This document shows positions 36,131 through 45,006 of a stretch of 64,000 bases of DNA, piece after piece (position 1 is the first letter of the stretch; every line of letters starts with the position of its first letter). This stretch comes from Terriglobia bacterium. Its GTDB lineage: Bacteria; Acidobacteriota; Terriglobia; Terriglobales; Acidobacteriaceae. The DNA is taken from positions 1 through 64,000 of the forward strand of contig JAJPJE010000045.1 of NCBI GenBank assembly GCA_021324365.1. The letters are read 5' to 3'. The position numbers and the translations under genes were made by a program. The notes below the pieces were generated by a model that was not told the origin of the DNA, made no database searches, and worked only from the letters and a program-made list of their open reading frames with translations.

Positions 36131-36976
36131 ATGAGACCGGTTTCTACTCCAGCTCAGAAAGCGCTGTGGTTTATAGAGAGCCACTTTGCCGAGAACATCA
36201 CGCTCGATGATGTTGCAGCATGCGCGGGTGTTTCGCGCTTTCACCTGGCGCGCGCATTTGAAAGCAGCATGGGCTGCTCCGCGATTCGCTATATGCGCGA
36301 GAGGCGGCTGACAGAAGCGGCGCGGCGGCTGGCAAAAGGTGCGCCCGATATCCTGAATCTCGCACTGGAGATGGGCTACGGCCCTCATGAAGCGTTTACG
36401 CGTGCGTTTCGCGACCAATTCGGCGTGACGCCGGAACAGGTGCGGACACGCGGCACGGTCGACGATCTCAAACTGAAGGAGCCGATCAAAATGACTGAAA
36501 ACACAGTTTTGCCACAAACCCGCACGCGACTGGAAACCTCACAAGCTCGGCTGATTGCCGGCCTGAGCCAGCGCTATACATGCGAGAACAGCGCTGGCAT
36601 TCCATCGCAATGGCAACGTTTTCTACCTAACTTTGGACACGTGCCGGGACAGGTGGGCCGAATCGCTTACGGCGTGAGCTACAACCAGGATGAGCAAGGC
36701 AATTTCGATTACCTCTGCGGAATCGAAGTGAAGGATTTCGCAAAATTGCCCACTGAGTTCGATCGGGTGCGCGTTCCCGAGCACAAGTACCTCGTCTTCA
36801 CGCATGAAGGTCACATTTCCGGGATCCGGGCGACGTGGAACTCGATCTGGAATCAATGGCTGCCGCAATCGGGACTGCAACTCGCGGATGGTCCGTTCCT
36901 GGAGCGCTATGACGAAACCTTTGATCCGCAAACGGGATTCGGTGGTGTGGAAATCTGGATTCCGGTGAAGGAATAA
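36131..36976 (+). CDS. AraC-family regulator with GyrI-like effector domain
   Basis: The 281-residue protein has the AraC double helix-turn-helix at the N-terminus (residues 1-105; ITLDDVAACAGVSRFHLARAFE and ILNLALEMGYGPHEAFTRAFRDQFGVTPEQVR). A GyrI-like/SOUL-type effector-binding domain follows (about 125-281). The layout is that of Rob and SoxS-like sensors of toxic compounds. It has a 91-base upstream region and is followed by a strong hairpin, so it is likely monocistronic. Confidence 0.88.
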   Translation: MRPVSTPAQKALWFIESHFAENITLDDVAACAGVSRFHLARAFESSMGCSAIRYMRERRLTEAARRLAKGAPDILNLALEMGYGPHEAFTRAFRDQFGVTPEQVRTRGTVDDLKLKEPIKMTENTVLPQTRTRLETSQARLIAGLSQRYTCENSAGIPSQWQRFLPNFGHVPGQVGRIAYGVSYNQDEQGNFDYLCGIEVKDFAKLPTEFDRVRVPEHKYLVFTHEGHISGIRATWNSIWNQWLPQSGLQLADGPFLERYDETFDPQTGFGGVEIWIPVKE

Positions 36977-36988
36977 CCGACGCTGGGC

Positions 36989-37012
36989 CGGGGCACTCGA
37001 TTGTGCCCCGGG
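36989..37012. terminator. GC-rich hairpin after the AraC-family gene
   Basis: CCGGGGCAC and GTGCCCCGG form a 9-bp perfect stem around TCGATT. No T run follows. The GTGCCCC/GGGGCAC arms are shared with hairpins at 37608 and 53776, so it may be a repeat that also ends transcripts. Confidence 0.6.
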
Positions 37013-37077
37013 TGACCTCTTCCGGCGCGCTCTGAATCCCGGACTCCCCTGCCTCGTCTAATGTGCAGAGGAAATCG

Positions 37078-37572
37078 ATGAGAGAGGGATTAGGCGTCAG
37101 CTTTGACGACCTGCTGGCCTACGAAGAAGAGGAAATGAATCACTGGGAAGAGTGGTTTCGCGCGAACGCCGCTGCCCTAAGCGCACGAGTCGAATTGAAA
37201 CACACGCTGCGCAACAGGCTGTTTCACATTTTCTCGGTGGGGCAGCGCAATGCCGAGCGCCTGCTGGGAGAACCTCAGACCACAGATAAGAACATGGAAG
37301 CGCGCTCGCTGGAGCAGCTCTTTGATATTGGGCGACTCGCGCGGACGAAGTATCGGAAGTACCTCGCAGGCGCGACCGAGGACCAGATCTCAACTCCCCA
37401 CAAGTACCAGAGCGCCACCATGGGAGAGTTCACGGCAACGCCTCGGAAACTGCTGCTGCATGGCGTCATCCACAGTATCCGCCATTGGGGCCAAGTCGCG
37501 ACGCTTCTGCGCCAACAGGGATACGAAGTCAATTTCAAACACGACGTGATCTTCAGCAAAGTGATTGAATAA
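37078..37572 (+). CDS. DinB superfamily protein
   Basis: ATG 37078 has AGAGG six bases upstream, giving 164 residues. The DinB bundle is recognised by EEEEMNHWEEWFRAN near the N-terminus, HTLRNRLFHIFSVGQRNAERLL in helix 2, and LLLHGVIHSIRHWGQVATLLRQQGY at the C-terminus (His-x3-His-x3-His). It belongs to the same superfamily as the protein at 19033-19497 but is not a close copy. The activity is unknown. Confidence 0.83.
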   Translation: MREGLGVSFDDLLAYEEEEMNHWEEWFRANAAALSARVELKHTLRNRLFHIFSVGQRNAERLLGEPQTTDKNMEARSLEQLFDIGRLARTKYRKYLAGATEDQISTPHKYQSATMGEFTATPRKLLLHGVIHSIRHWGQVATLLRQQGYEVNFKHDVIFSKVIE

Positions 37573-37607
37573 TGCTTGCTCCCCCGTCTGCCGAAGAAGA
37601 GCAGGTA

Positions 37608-37625
37608 TGGGCACGTGGGTGCCCA
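37608..37625. repeat. Short GTGCCCA hairpin
   Basis: TGGGCAC, loop GTGG, GTGCCCA: a 7-bp perfect stem between the DinB gene and the DUF971 gene. It shares arms with the hairpins at 36989 and 53776. Confidence 0.5.
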
Positions 37626-37657
37626 AATCCATGTTCCCGGTATGCGATACTGGATAC

Positions 37658-38071
37658 ATGCCCACCCTCGAGGAGACCACCCCGAAGTCTGTCAAAGTGC
37701 AGTTGACTGCCGGGACGGGCATGGACATCGAGTGGAAGGACGGACACAAGAGCCATTACAGCTTCCAGTACCTTCGCGACGCGTGTCCGTGCGCATTGTG
37801 TAATGACGAGCGGGTGCGCGAAAATCGTGAAGCCGGACAGCCAAAACATGCACAGCCTGGCGTGCTGCCGATGTTCAAAGCGGCTCCGAAGCCAGTAGAA
37901 GCCGCAGGTGTCGGCAAGTACGCAATCCGATTCACGTGGAACGACGGCCACGAGCACGGCATCTACTCGTGGGAGTTCCTGCGCGACTTCTGCCCGTGTC
38001 CGGTCTGCAGCGATTTGCGCACTGCGGCGAAAATTCCCGGCTCCGGCGTGACCAGGACTGTGCCACATTAA
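37658..38071 (+). CDS. DUF971 domain protein
   Basis: ATG 37658 gives a 137-residue protein; earlier starts would run through a hairpin and lack family sequence. It has the DUF971/GBBH-like N-terminal fold, with WKDGHKSHYSFQYLRDACPCALC and FTWNDGHEHGIYSWEFLRDFCPCPVC. These are two copies of a DGH...Y...LRD.CPC..C pattern that likely bind a metal. The family occurs as the N-terminal zinc domain of gamma-butyrobetaine hydroxylase, and stand-alone members are linked with Fe-S or redox proteins. The function is not assigned. Confidence 0.82.
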   Translation: MPTLEETTPKSVKVQLTAGTGMDIEWKDGHKSHYSFQYLRDACPCALCNDERVRENREAGQPKHAQPGVLPMFKAAPKPVEAAGVGKYAIRFTWNDGHEHGIYSWEFLRDFCPCPVCSDLRTAAKIPGSGVTRTVPH

Positions 38072-38105
38072 TCCGTTTCAGTTGAAACGCGAAGCAGGAA
38101 ACGAA

Positions 38106-40553
38106 TTGCAGCAGTTTCTCGAAAGACTTAACCCCCAACAGCGCGAGGCTGTCGTCTCGACTGACGGTCCACTGCTCATCCTTGCCGGCGCAGGCTCGGG
38201 GAAAACGCGTGTTATCACCTATCGTATCTCTTATCTCCTGCAGGAAAAGGGGGTACGGCCGGAATCTGTCCTGGCGGTGACGTTTACCAACAAGGCTGCA
38301 CAAGAGATGGCGCAGCGTGTAGAGGAGCTAGTCGGCGGATTCGGCGTCGCAAAACCTCTGGTCGCGACTTTTCATTCTTTCTGTGTCCGCGTGCTCCGGC
38401 GTGATATTGAAGCCATGCGCGTCGGCGAGCTTGGTTATCGTAAAGACTTTGCGATCTACGACGAAAACGATCAGCAGCAAATCGTGAAGGCTGCCATTCG
38501 GCGGCTCGGACTAGACGATAAGCAGCTCACGCCGCGCAATGTGCTTTCACGAATCTCCTGGGCGAAGAATCACATGCTGGATCCGCAGGAGATCTACCTC
38601 CAGTCGGGCGATCCAAAGACCGAACAGATTGCGCATGTGTACGAAATCTACCGGCAAGAGTTGCGCAAAGCGAATGCGCTCGACTTCGACGATCTGCTGC
38701 TCGAAACAGTTCGGCTCCTGAAAACCGCGGAGCAGGTTCGCAATTACTACGCACGTCGCTTCGAATATGTGCTTGTAGACGAATACCAGGACACGAATCG
38801 TCCGCAGTATGAGCTAATGCGGTTGCTCGCGGGCGTTCACCACAACGTATGTGCGGTCGGCGATGAAGATCAGTCTATCTACTCGTGGCGCGGCGCCGAC
38901 ATCCGCAACATTCTGGAGTTTGAACGCGACTTCCCCGAGTCAAAGATCATTCGTCTCGAGCAGAACTATCGATCGACGCAGCCAATTCTCGAAGCTGCTT
39001 CCGCAGTAGTGGCGAACAACATCCATCGCAAAGGCAAAAACCTGTGGACGGCGCGGGAAGGAGGGGCGCTCATCGGCTACTACGAAGCTCCGGACGGCGA
39101 AAACGAAGCGCTGTTCGCCGCCGACTATATCAGCAAGTACATGGCACAGGCGCGCACCGACGGCGACGATCGTACGCGCGCGGCAATCCTGTACCGCACT
39201 AACTCGCAATCACGATTGTTTGAAGAAGCGCTGCGCCGGTATCAGCTTCAGTACAAAGTCGTCGGCGGATTCTCGTTTTATGAGCGCGCCGAAATCAGGG
39301 ACATGATTGCTTATCTCAAGCTGATCCAGAATCCAGACGATTCCATTGCCTTCATGCGCGTGGTGAATACACCACCGCGCGGCATCGGCAAAAGCACGTT
39401 GGATACGCTGGAACGGCTTGCGGTCGAAACCGGCATGTCGCTGTGGAATGCGACTGAGCAGGCGATCCAGCAGCAGCTTCTTCCGCCAAGGGCCATTGCC
39501 GCGCTGAAAGGTTTTCGCGACCTTATTGAAGGTGCCCGCGCGATGCTCGCCGGAACGTATCAGCAGTGGCTCGGGAGCGCGAGCGATCAGAGCGAACTGG
39601 ATATCGAGGAACGCAGCGAGCCGGAAGCAGAAACGCGTCCCGCCTCGATTGCGGAGGTCCTGAAGTTTCTACACGATCGCACCGGGTACATCAAGCAACT
39701 GGAAGAAGAAGACACGCCCGACTCGCTGGCGCGCATCGACAATCTTCGCGAATTGGTCAATGCCGCTATGGATTCGCGAGATCGTGGTGAGACACTGGAG
39801 GAGTTCCTTGACCACGCTGCGCTGGTTAGCGATACCGATCAGTACGAAGCCAACTCGCAGATCACCCTCATGACGCTGCATTCCGCCAAAGGTCTGGAGT
39901 TTCCGTTGGTTATTCTGGCCGGCATGGAAGAAGGTCTGTTCCCCCACTCGCGGACATTCTTGAATCCTGAAGAGATCGAAGAGGAGCGGCGTTTGTGCTA
40001 CGTGGGCATGACGCGCGCGATGGACATGCTGATCCTGAGCCGCGCACGATACCGCCGCCGTTACGGTACGGACATGCCGGAGGCCAGCATTGCTTCGCGC
40101 TTCCTCGAAGAGATTCCACCACAGTTGATGGAAGACATCGGGTCGCCCGGCGGGCGTCGGTCCCGCGCGTCAACGCAGAGTTGGTCATCCGGCGAAGATC
40201 ACGATTTCGGGTCGACGCATTATGCCTACGAGGACGAAGACCAACGGCCGCGTTACAGTAATCAGCCGCAGAAGAAGACGACCTATAGCGGCCCTGCCTA
40301 CAACTCCATCGACAACATCGCTGAGTTCTTTGCATCGCGGGGGAAGAAGTTTTCGCGTCCAAAGATCGAAATCGAGGAGCCAAAAGGAAAACGGGGCTTT
40401 CGGCCGGGACAGCGGGTGAAACATCCGAAGTACGGCGAAGGAACCGTCTTCAAGCGCGAAGGTGACGGCGAGGATGCAAAGATTACGGTACAATTTCCAC
40501 GCTTCGGCTTGAAAAAGCTGGTGGAGAAGTATGCGCAGCTGGAAAGCTGCTGA
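38106..40553 (+). CDS. pcrA: ATP-dependent DNA helicase, UvrD/PcrA family
   Basis: The start is TTG 38106, with AGGAA five bases upstream, placing LNPQQREAV about where PcrA proteins begin (815 residues); TTG 38082 is the alternative. Motifs include Walker A AGAGSGKT, motif Ia TFTNKAAQEM, motif II VLVDEYQDTN, motif III GDEDQSIYSWRGA, motif IV EQNYRSTQPIL, motif V TLHSAKGLEF, and motif VI VGMTRAM. A C-terminal tudor-like region (RPGQRVKHPKYGEGTVFKREG) binds RNA polymerase in PcrA. The enzyme unwinds DNA 3'-5' in repair and transcription-coupled processes. Confidence 0.94.
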   Translation: MQQFLERLNPQQREAVVSTDGPLLILAGAGSGKTRVITYRISYLLQEKGVRPESVLAVTFTNKAAQEMAQRVEELVGGFGVAKPLVATFHSFCVRVLRRDIEAMRVGELGYRKDFAIYDENDQQQIVKAAIRRLGLDDKQLTPRNVLSRISWAKNHMLDPQEIYLQSGDPKTEQIAHVYEIYRQELRKANALDFDDLLLETVRLLKTAEQVRNYYARRFEYVLVDEYQDTNRPQYELMRLLAGVHHNVCAVGDEDQSIYSWRGADIRNILEFERDFPESKIIRLEQNYRSTQPILEAASAVVANNIHRKGKNLWTAREGGALIGYYEAPDGENEALFAADYISKYMAQARTDGDDRTRAAILYRTNSQSRLFEEALRRYQLQYKVVGGFSFYERAEIRDMIAYLKLIQNPDDSIAFMRVVNTPPRGIGKSTLDTLERLAVETGMSLWNATEQAIQQQLLPPRAIAALKGFRDLIEGARAMLAGTYQQWLGSASDQSELDIEERSEPEAETRPASIAEVLKFLHDRTGYIKQLEEEDTPDSLARIDNLRELVNAAMDSRDRGETLEEFLDHAALVSDTDQYEANSQITLMTLHSAKGLEFPLVILAGMEEGLFPHSRTFLNPEEIEEERRLCYVGMTRAMDMLILSRARYRRRYGTDMPEASIASRFLEEIPPQLMEDIGSPGGRRSRASTQSWSSGEDHDFGSTHYAYEDEDQRPRYSNQPQKKTTYSGPAYNSIDNIAEFFASRGKKFSRPKIEIEEPKGKRGFRPGQRVKHPKYGEGTVFKREGDGEDAKITVQFPRFGLKKLVEKYAQLESC

Positions 40554-40588
40554 TTTCGAAACACACTCGCAATCAACAAGGGAGAAGA

Positions 40589-40741
40589 ATGGCAAATACG
40601 AAAGCTCTAGCAAAAGATGAACGAAAGGCCGCCAAGCGAGCTTCGCGGAAAAAAGCTGCGCCGAAGGCGAAGCGGACTACTCCGCGCGGCTCCGCCAAGC
40701 GCAAAGTGAAGAAGATGGCGCGCGGCCAGAGCAAACGTTAA
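40589..40741 (+). CDS. Very basic 50-residue protein, histone-tail-like
   Basis: ATG 40589 follows GGGAG with a spacer of 6 bases and the frame runs 50 codons to TAA. The start MANTKALAKDERKAAKRASR and end KMARGQSKR are dominated by Lys, Arg and Ala (about 22 Lys/Arg residues), with no hydrophobic core. It lies 35 bases after pcrA and may be cotranscribed. The composition suggests nucleic acid binding, similar to Ala/Lys-rich bacterial histone H1-like proteins or small ribosomal proteins. I recognise no exact family, and the function is unknown. Confidence 0.72.
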   Translation: MANTKALAKDERKAAKRASRKKAAPKAKRTTPRGSAKRKVKKMARGQSKR

Positions 40742-40852
40742 AAATCGTGCAATCGGGTAATTTGTGATCGGGTGATCGAAGAGCCAGCTCGAGTTGCTGC
40801 TTATCGGAATACCCGATCATGGATTGCCCGATGATCGATTACTGGAAGCCTC
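40742..40852. repeat. Intergenic cluster of CCCGAT/ATCGGG repeats
   Basis: The gap contains ATCGGGTAATTTGTGATCGGGTGATCGA (40753-40780 region) and, inverted, ACCCGATCAT and GCCCGATGATCGATTA further on. The two halves can fold on each other. The same words (ATTACCCGATCACCATTGACCCGATT) recur at about 42453-42478 in front of the next-but-one gene. Confidence 0.55.
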
Positions 40853-42424
40853 TTGGCACACGGAACAATTACGACAAAACCTACCTCCAGATCAGGCAAT
40901 CAGTTATTTGCCTGCAAGTCCATCGACAAGCTCATTTCGGATTCCGAAAATCCTGAGCATCGACTGAAAAAGAGTCTCGGCCCGTGGAGCCTGACGGCCT
41001 TGGGCATCGGAGCTGTGATCGGCTCGGGCATCTTCACGGTTGTAGGCACTGCTATTGCTGGCCAGACGTTCGAAGCGAAGTCCATCCTGAATGCACCGCT
41101 TCTGGAATATCTGGTGCATCACTCCGCGACATTCGGCCGCCCAGGTGCCGGACCATCGATTGCACTTTCCTTTGTCTTTGTGGCGATAGTCTGTGCGTTC
41201 ACTGGCATTTGTTATGCCGAATTGGCTTCGATGATTCCAATCGCGGGAAGTGCCTATACCTATACCTACGCAACTATGGGCGAGTTGATTGCGTGGATCA
41301 TAGGGTGGGACCTGATTCTGGAGTATGCGGTCAGCAACATGGCGGTTGGTGTTGGCTTGTCCGCGCATGTGGTCAATCTCGCAGAGTGGTTTGGAATTCA
41401 CTTACCCTGGCGCTGGTCATCGCCTGCCTATCTTCCTTCCGGTATGGCCGATCTCCACGGAAACATGGTCATTGGCCCGGGTTGGCACGCCGGGTTTAAT
41501 TTCCCTGCGTTTCTGGTCGTGATGTTTCTGACAATTCTGCTTGTTCGCGGCATACGTGAATCGGCAGAAGCCAACAACACAATGGTCATTCTCAAGATCT
41601 CCGCGATCATCGCATTCGTGATCGCAGGGGCAGAGTATGTTCAACCGCAAAACTGGCATCCCTTTCTGCCCAATGGATGGCCGGGAATGCTGACTGGCGG
41701 ATCGATAATCTTCTTCACGTTCATTGGGTTCGACTCTATTTCCACGGCTGCCGAAGAGGCAAAGAACCCGCAACGTGACATTCCATTCGGAATTATCGCA
41801 ACACTGGTGGTTTGCACGCTTTTGTATGTCGCTGTGGTCGTGGTACTGACTGGCATCGAGCATTGGAATTCTCCGCTGATGGGCAGCGCTGCTCCTGTCG
41901 TGGATGTTCTGGCAAAACTGAACCTCCACTGGGTTCGTCTAGGCGTACTGTTTGGCGCGATCATGGGAATGATTTCCTCGCTGCTTGTTTTCCAACTAGG
42001 CCAGGCTCGTGTTTGGTTCGCAATGTCGCGCGATGGACTGCTCCCAAAGGTCTTCGGAGCCGTTCATGCCCGCTTCCGTACACCTCATGTCGCTACCTGG
42101 GTCGCAGGTTTCGCAGTTGGAATTCCGGCTGGACTGCTGGATATCGGGACGTTAGCCGACCTGTCGAATATCGGCACGCTGTTTGCCTTTGCGCTGGTTG
42201 CGGGAGGCGTGCTGATCCTTCGGTATCGGGATCCAAACCGACCACGGGCATTTCGTGCCCCAGGCGGCATCATCGCGCCAGTTCTCGCAATTATTACCTG
42301 CCTTTTGTTAATGGCCGGCCTGCCGATCATGAACTGGCTGCGATTCTTCTCCTGGCTCCTAATCGGGCTCTGCATTTATGCGATCTACGGTCGCCGGCAC
42401 AGCGAGTTCGCGAAGCCTCACTAA
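40853..42424 (+). CDS. APC family amino acid permease (CAT-like)
   Basis: The 523-residue protein has 12-14 predicted helices and cationic-amino-acid-transporter features: ACKSIDKLISDSENPEHRLKKSLGPWSL at the N-terminus, GIGAVIGSGIFTVVG in helix 1, GSAYTYTYATMGELIAWIIGWDL in helix 3, and FFTFIGFDSISTAAEEAKNPQRDIP in helix 6. The start is TTG 40853. It probably imports amino acids, with specificity unknown. It is unlike the APC protein at 9192-11435 in having no long soluble tail. Confidence 0.85.
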   Translation: MAHGTITTKPTSRSGNQLFACKSIDKLISDSENPEHRLKKSLGPWSLTALGIGAVIGSGIFTVVGTAIAGQTFEAKSILNAPLLEYLVHHSATFGRPGAGPSIALSFVFVAIVCAFTGICYAELASMIPIAGSAYTYTYATMGELIAWIIGWDLILEYAVSNMAVGVGLSAHVVNLAEWFGIHLPWRWSSPAYLPSGMADLHGNMVIGPGWHAGFNFPAFLVVMFLTILLVRGIRESAEANNTMVILKISAIIAFVIAGAEYVQPQNWHPFLPNGWPGMLTGGSIIFFTFIGFDSISTAAEEAKNPQRDIPFGIIATLVVCTLLYVAVVVVLTGIEHWNSPLMGSAAPVVDVLAKLNLHWVRLGVLFGAIMGMISSLLVFQLGQARVWFAMSRDGLLPKVFGAVHARFRTPHVATWVAGFAVGIPAGLLDIGTLADLSNIGTLFAFALVAGGVLILRYRDPNRPRAFRAPGGIIAPVLAIITCLLLMAGLPIMNWLRFFSWLLIGLCIYAIYGRRHSEFAKPH

Positions 42425-42490
42425 CCGCAAAGGACATAGAGGAACCTTTTCAGATTACCCGATCACCATTGACCCGATTTTCCGATTCTT

Positions 42491-42510
42491 CTCTGTGTCT
42501 CTGTGGTGAA
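42491..42510 (+). repeat. CTCTGTGTCTCTGTGGTGAA repeat in front of the adenosine deaminase start
   Basis: It ends 8 bases before GTG 42519 and its GGTGAA could serve as the ribosome binding site. The word CTCTGTGGTGAA recurs in the same orientation before rlmD (50046-50067) and coaX (51692-51712). Confidence 0.65.
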
Positions 42511-42518
42511 ATAGCTGC

Positions 42519-43559
42519 GTGGCTGACCTCGATTTCATTCGTTCCCTTACGAAAGCCGAGCTGCATCTCCATCTCGAAGGCTCCGTCGATCCGCAGACAC
42601 TGGTTAAATTGAGCCACCGCCACAATGTTCCTCTCCCCGCGAATGGAAACAACTATCCGTTTGATCCCGAGAGCGGAAAGGTTCTTACCGATGAAGATGT
42701 TCGGGAGCTGTACCAATACAAAGACTTCATTGGCTTCCTGATGGCCTTCAAGGCAGTCAGCCAGCGACTCCGCACCCCCGAAGACTACGAGCTAATTACT
42801 TATCGTCTGATACAAAAGCTTGCGAATCAGAACGTGAAGCATGCCGAAGTCTATGTCTCGGTTGGCGTGATTCACTGGCGTGGTCAGGAACTCGACCCTA
42901 TCTTCGAGGGACTTGAGCGTGGGCGTAAGCGTGGCCTAAAGGACTTTGGGGTGTCATTGCTCTGGATTTTCGATGCTGTGCGGCATTTCGGTCCGGAAGC
43001 CGTACAGCGCGTGTTTGAAGACGCGGTGCGCTATCGCGATCGCAATGTGGTAGGAGTCGGCATCGGTGGTGACGAGGTCCGCGGTCCGGCGGAGTGGTTC
43101 CAGCGGCAATACGCATACGCAAAAGAGAACGGCCTGCGGCTCACGGCGCATGCCGGCGAAAGCGCTGGACCAGAATCAGTCGCGGCCGCCGTAAATCTGC
43201 TCGGAGCGGAACGTATCGGCCATGGCCTTACCGCCATCGCCGATCCGAAGCTGCTACAGGAATTAGTCGAACGTCAGATCACAATCGAGATTTGCCTTAG
43301 CAGCAACCTGCGCACTGGCTGCTGCGCGAATCTCGAATCGCATCCGCTGAGGCACTACGTCGATGCAGGTGTCCCGGTAACCCTGAACACCGACGATCCC
43401 GAGATGTTCGGCACCAACCTCAACCACGAATATGAGTTAGCGCAGCAGAGCTTCGGGTTCAGCGACCAACAACTGGCCGAACTGGCGCGGAACTCATTTC
43501 GAGCATCCTTTCTGTCTAACTACGAAAAAGAGCGGCTTTTGAATACCTGGGCGATTTAA
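42519..43559 (+). CDS. add: Adenosine deaminase family protein
   Basis: The 346-residue metal-dependent amidohydrolase starts at GTG 42519. Zinc ligands are in KAELHLHLEGS (HxH), HAGES (His and catalytic Glu), RIGHGL (catalytic His) and TDDPEMFG (Asp). SSNLRTG matches the family SNxxT motif. It would deaminate adenosine to inosine in purine salvage. Related family members act on adenine or aminodeoxyfutalosine, so the exact substrate is uncertain. It is downstream of an amino acid permease but separated by repeat sequence. Confidence 0.85.
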   Translation: MADLDFIRSLTKAELHLHLEGSVDPQTLVKLSHRHNVPLPANGNNYPFDPESGKVLTDEDVRELYQYKDFIGFLMAFKAVSQRLRTPEDYELITYRLIQKLANQNVKHAEVYVSVGVIHWRGQELDPIFEGLERGRKRGLKDFGVSLLWIFDAVRHFGPEAVQRVFEDAVRYRDRNVVGVGIGGDEVRGPAEWFQRQYAYAKENGLRLTAHAGESAGPESVAAAVNLLGAERIGHGLTAIADPKLLQELVERQITIEICLSSNLRTGCCANLESHPLRHYVDAGVPVTLNTDDPEMFGTNLNHEYELAQQSFGFSDQQLAELARNSFRASFLSNYEKERLLNTWAI

Positions 43560-43762
43560 CAGGAGAAGTGTACAAGTGGCTGTGTTATCAATGTCTTACT
43601 TGCAAAGATGGCTGCGATTAGCACCTCGTCCTCTTTCTCGCTAAAGCTTCTGGTCCCCTGAAACGAGGCTCCCTCCCAGTTCACTATTACTTTAGTTCCG
43701 GGGTTACCGTTGTACCGTTGTCATAAGTGAGCGGGACCCTCAACATGGACTCAGGAGCATTC

Positions 43763-43993
43763 ATGTCCAGCGTCGTTATAAGTCCCACTCCGAGCACGGC
43801 AGCCCTCCCACAAGCAGCGCGCGTCGCGTTTTCGTCCGTGCAGATGCTGTGGAGCGTTGTTTTCGCGATCGGGGCGGTGATTATCGGAGTCACGACGCTC
43901 AGCTTTACGCTGGCGCACATCGGCATGAACTCGCTCGCCTTTCATTTTTCTGCTATTGGACAGAATCTCTCGAAATACTGCAGCAAGGGCTGA
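43763..43993 (+). CDS. Small single-span membrane protein of unknown function
   Basis: ATG 43763 is preceded by AGGAG with a 5-base spacer, so the short frame is probably real. The 76 residues have a polar Ser/Thr/Ala-rich N-terminus, one hydrophobic helix (about 29-52, LWSVVFAIGAVIIGVTTLSF) and a short C-terminal tail. I recognise no family. The roughly 200-base upstream gap holds a direct repeat ACCGTTGT-ACCGTTGT (43706-43721) but no promoter I can name. Confidence 0.55.
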   Translation: MSSVVISPTPSTAALPQAARVAFSSVQMLWSVVFAIGAVIIGVTTLSFTLAHIGMNSLAFHFSAIGQNLSKYCSKG

Positions 43994-44040
43994 GGTTTGA
44001 TTCAGTTGCAAGCTGCACGAACTCTCCTAAAGCGAGAAGA

Positions 44041-44058
44041 GCGGACAAGAGTGTCCGC
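44041..44058. terminator. GCGGACA/TGTCCGC hairpin between convergent genes
   Basis: GCGGACA, loop AGAG, TGTCCGC: a 7-bp perfect stem midway between two convergent genes (stops at 43993 and 44083). It could end transcripts from both sides. Confidence 0.5.
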
Positions 44059-44082
44059 CCTATAAAAGATTAACGCTGAACC

Positions 44083-45006
44083 TTAGATCCCTACGGCATA
44101 GTCATCAGATTCGCGCGGCCGCTGCTTATCGTAGAAACGGTAGGGGTTCCGCGGACGCCGCAGGCGCGCCTCGCGTAACTTCATTCCGCCGTAGAGCCCC
44201 CCGGCAATGACGGCCCCGGCCAGTGCCGCACCAACCAGGGTTTTGCCCGGATTCAAGGCGATGGGGGCGGCGATCCGACTGGCGCTCTCCGCCAGACGAC
44301 CGCCTCGTCCTAGCTCTTCGCGAAAATCGCGAACTGCTTTCTTGCCACCTCGTTCGAGCGCGCGATGGCTGTACAGCATTGCATGCGTCATCGATACGCT
44401 GTTGTCTTCTCCATCGAGCACGATGGCTTGACCCGTATCCTGCTCGTGCTGCACGCGCAGCAATTCTTCCAGTGCTTTTTCGATGGTCTTCGCGCGCGTC
44501 CAGAGCGCCCGGAACGCCACGTGCCCTGACTTGTCGATCAAATATGTGGGGTTAGGCAGCTTTCCATATTTCTTATGAATCTTGCCATCCAAATCGTCCA
44601 CAACAATCGGAATGCTCACATCCTCCTCTTCACGAAACAGCTCTGCTGCTCGAATCTTCTGCTTGATGGAGCGATGTTCGCGAAGCTTTTCTCCCGGATG
44701 CGCTTCCCGGACGTAGACAAACAGGAACACGACGTCATCTCGATCCAGGTAATCCTCAAAAAGGTCATTCATGCCCGCAATCGAGGCTGCCGTAAAAGGG
44801 CAGGTCGCCGATCCAAATGTCAGCACGACATTGCTTTTTCCCTCATAATCGCTGAGTCGCACCGTGTCTCCGTCGAGGATACGGCCCTTGAAATCGGGCG
44901 CACGCTCGCCTGGCTCGGGTCCGGTTCCAAAGCCGGTCTTCGCAGCATCGGCGAGCAAAACATCATTGGTGAACCGTTTGTAGTTATAGGATTTCAACCC
45001 AAACAT
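44083..45006 (-). CDS. Deiodinase-like thioredoxin-fold protein with C-terminal membrane segment
   Basis: ATG 45006 is chosen because GGGAGG lies eight bases upstream; an ATG at 45021 adds five residues. The 307-residue protein has a redoxin domain (about 30-185). Its core VVLTFGSATCPFTAASIAGMNDL with FLFVYVREAHPGE resembles iodothyronine deiodinase-type proteins, with Cys where the animal enzymes have selenocysteine. A C-terminal glycine-rich hydrophobic segment (LVGAALAGAVIAGGLYGGM) may anchor it. Bacterial members are of unknown substrate and probably redox or peroxide enzymes. Confidence 0.72.
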   Translation of the reverse strand: MFGLKSYNYKRFTNDVLLADAAKTGFGTGPEPGERAPDFKGRILDGDTVRLSDYEGKSNVVLTFGSATCPFTAASIAGMNDLFEDYLDRDDVVFLFVYVREAHPGEKLREHRSIKQKIRAAELFREEEDVSIPIVVDDLDGKIHKKYGKLPNPTYLIDKSGHVAFRALWTRAKTIEKALEELLRVQHEQDTGQAIVLDGEDNSVSMTHAMLYSHRALERGGKKAVRDFREELGRGGRLAESASRIAAPIALNPGKTLVGAALAGAVIAGGLYGGMKLREARLRRPRNPYRFYDKQRPRESDDYAVGI

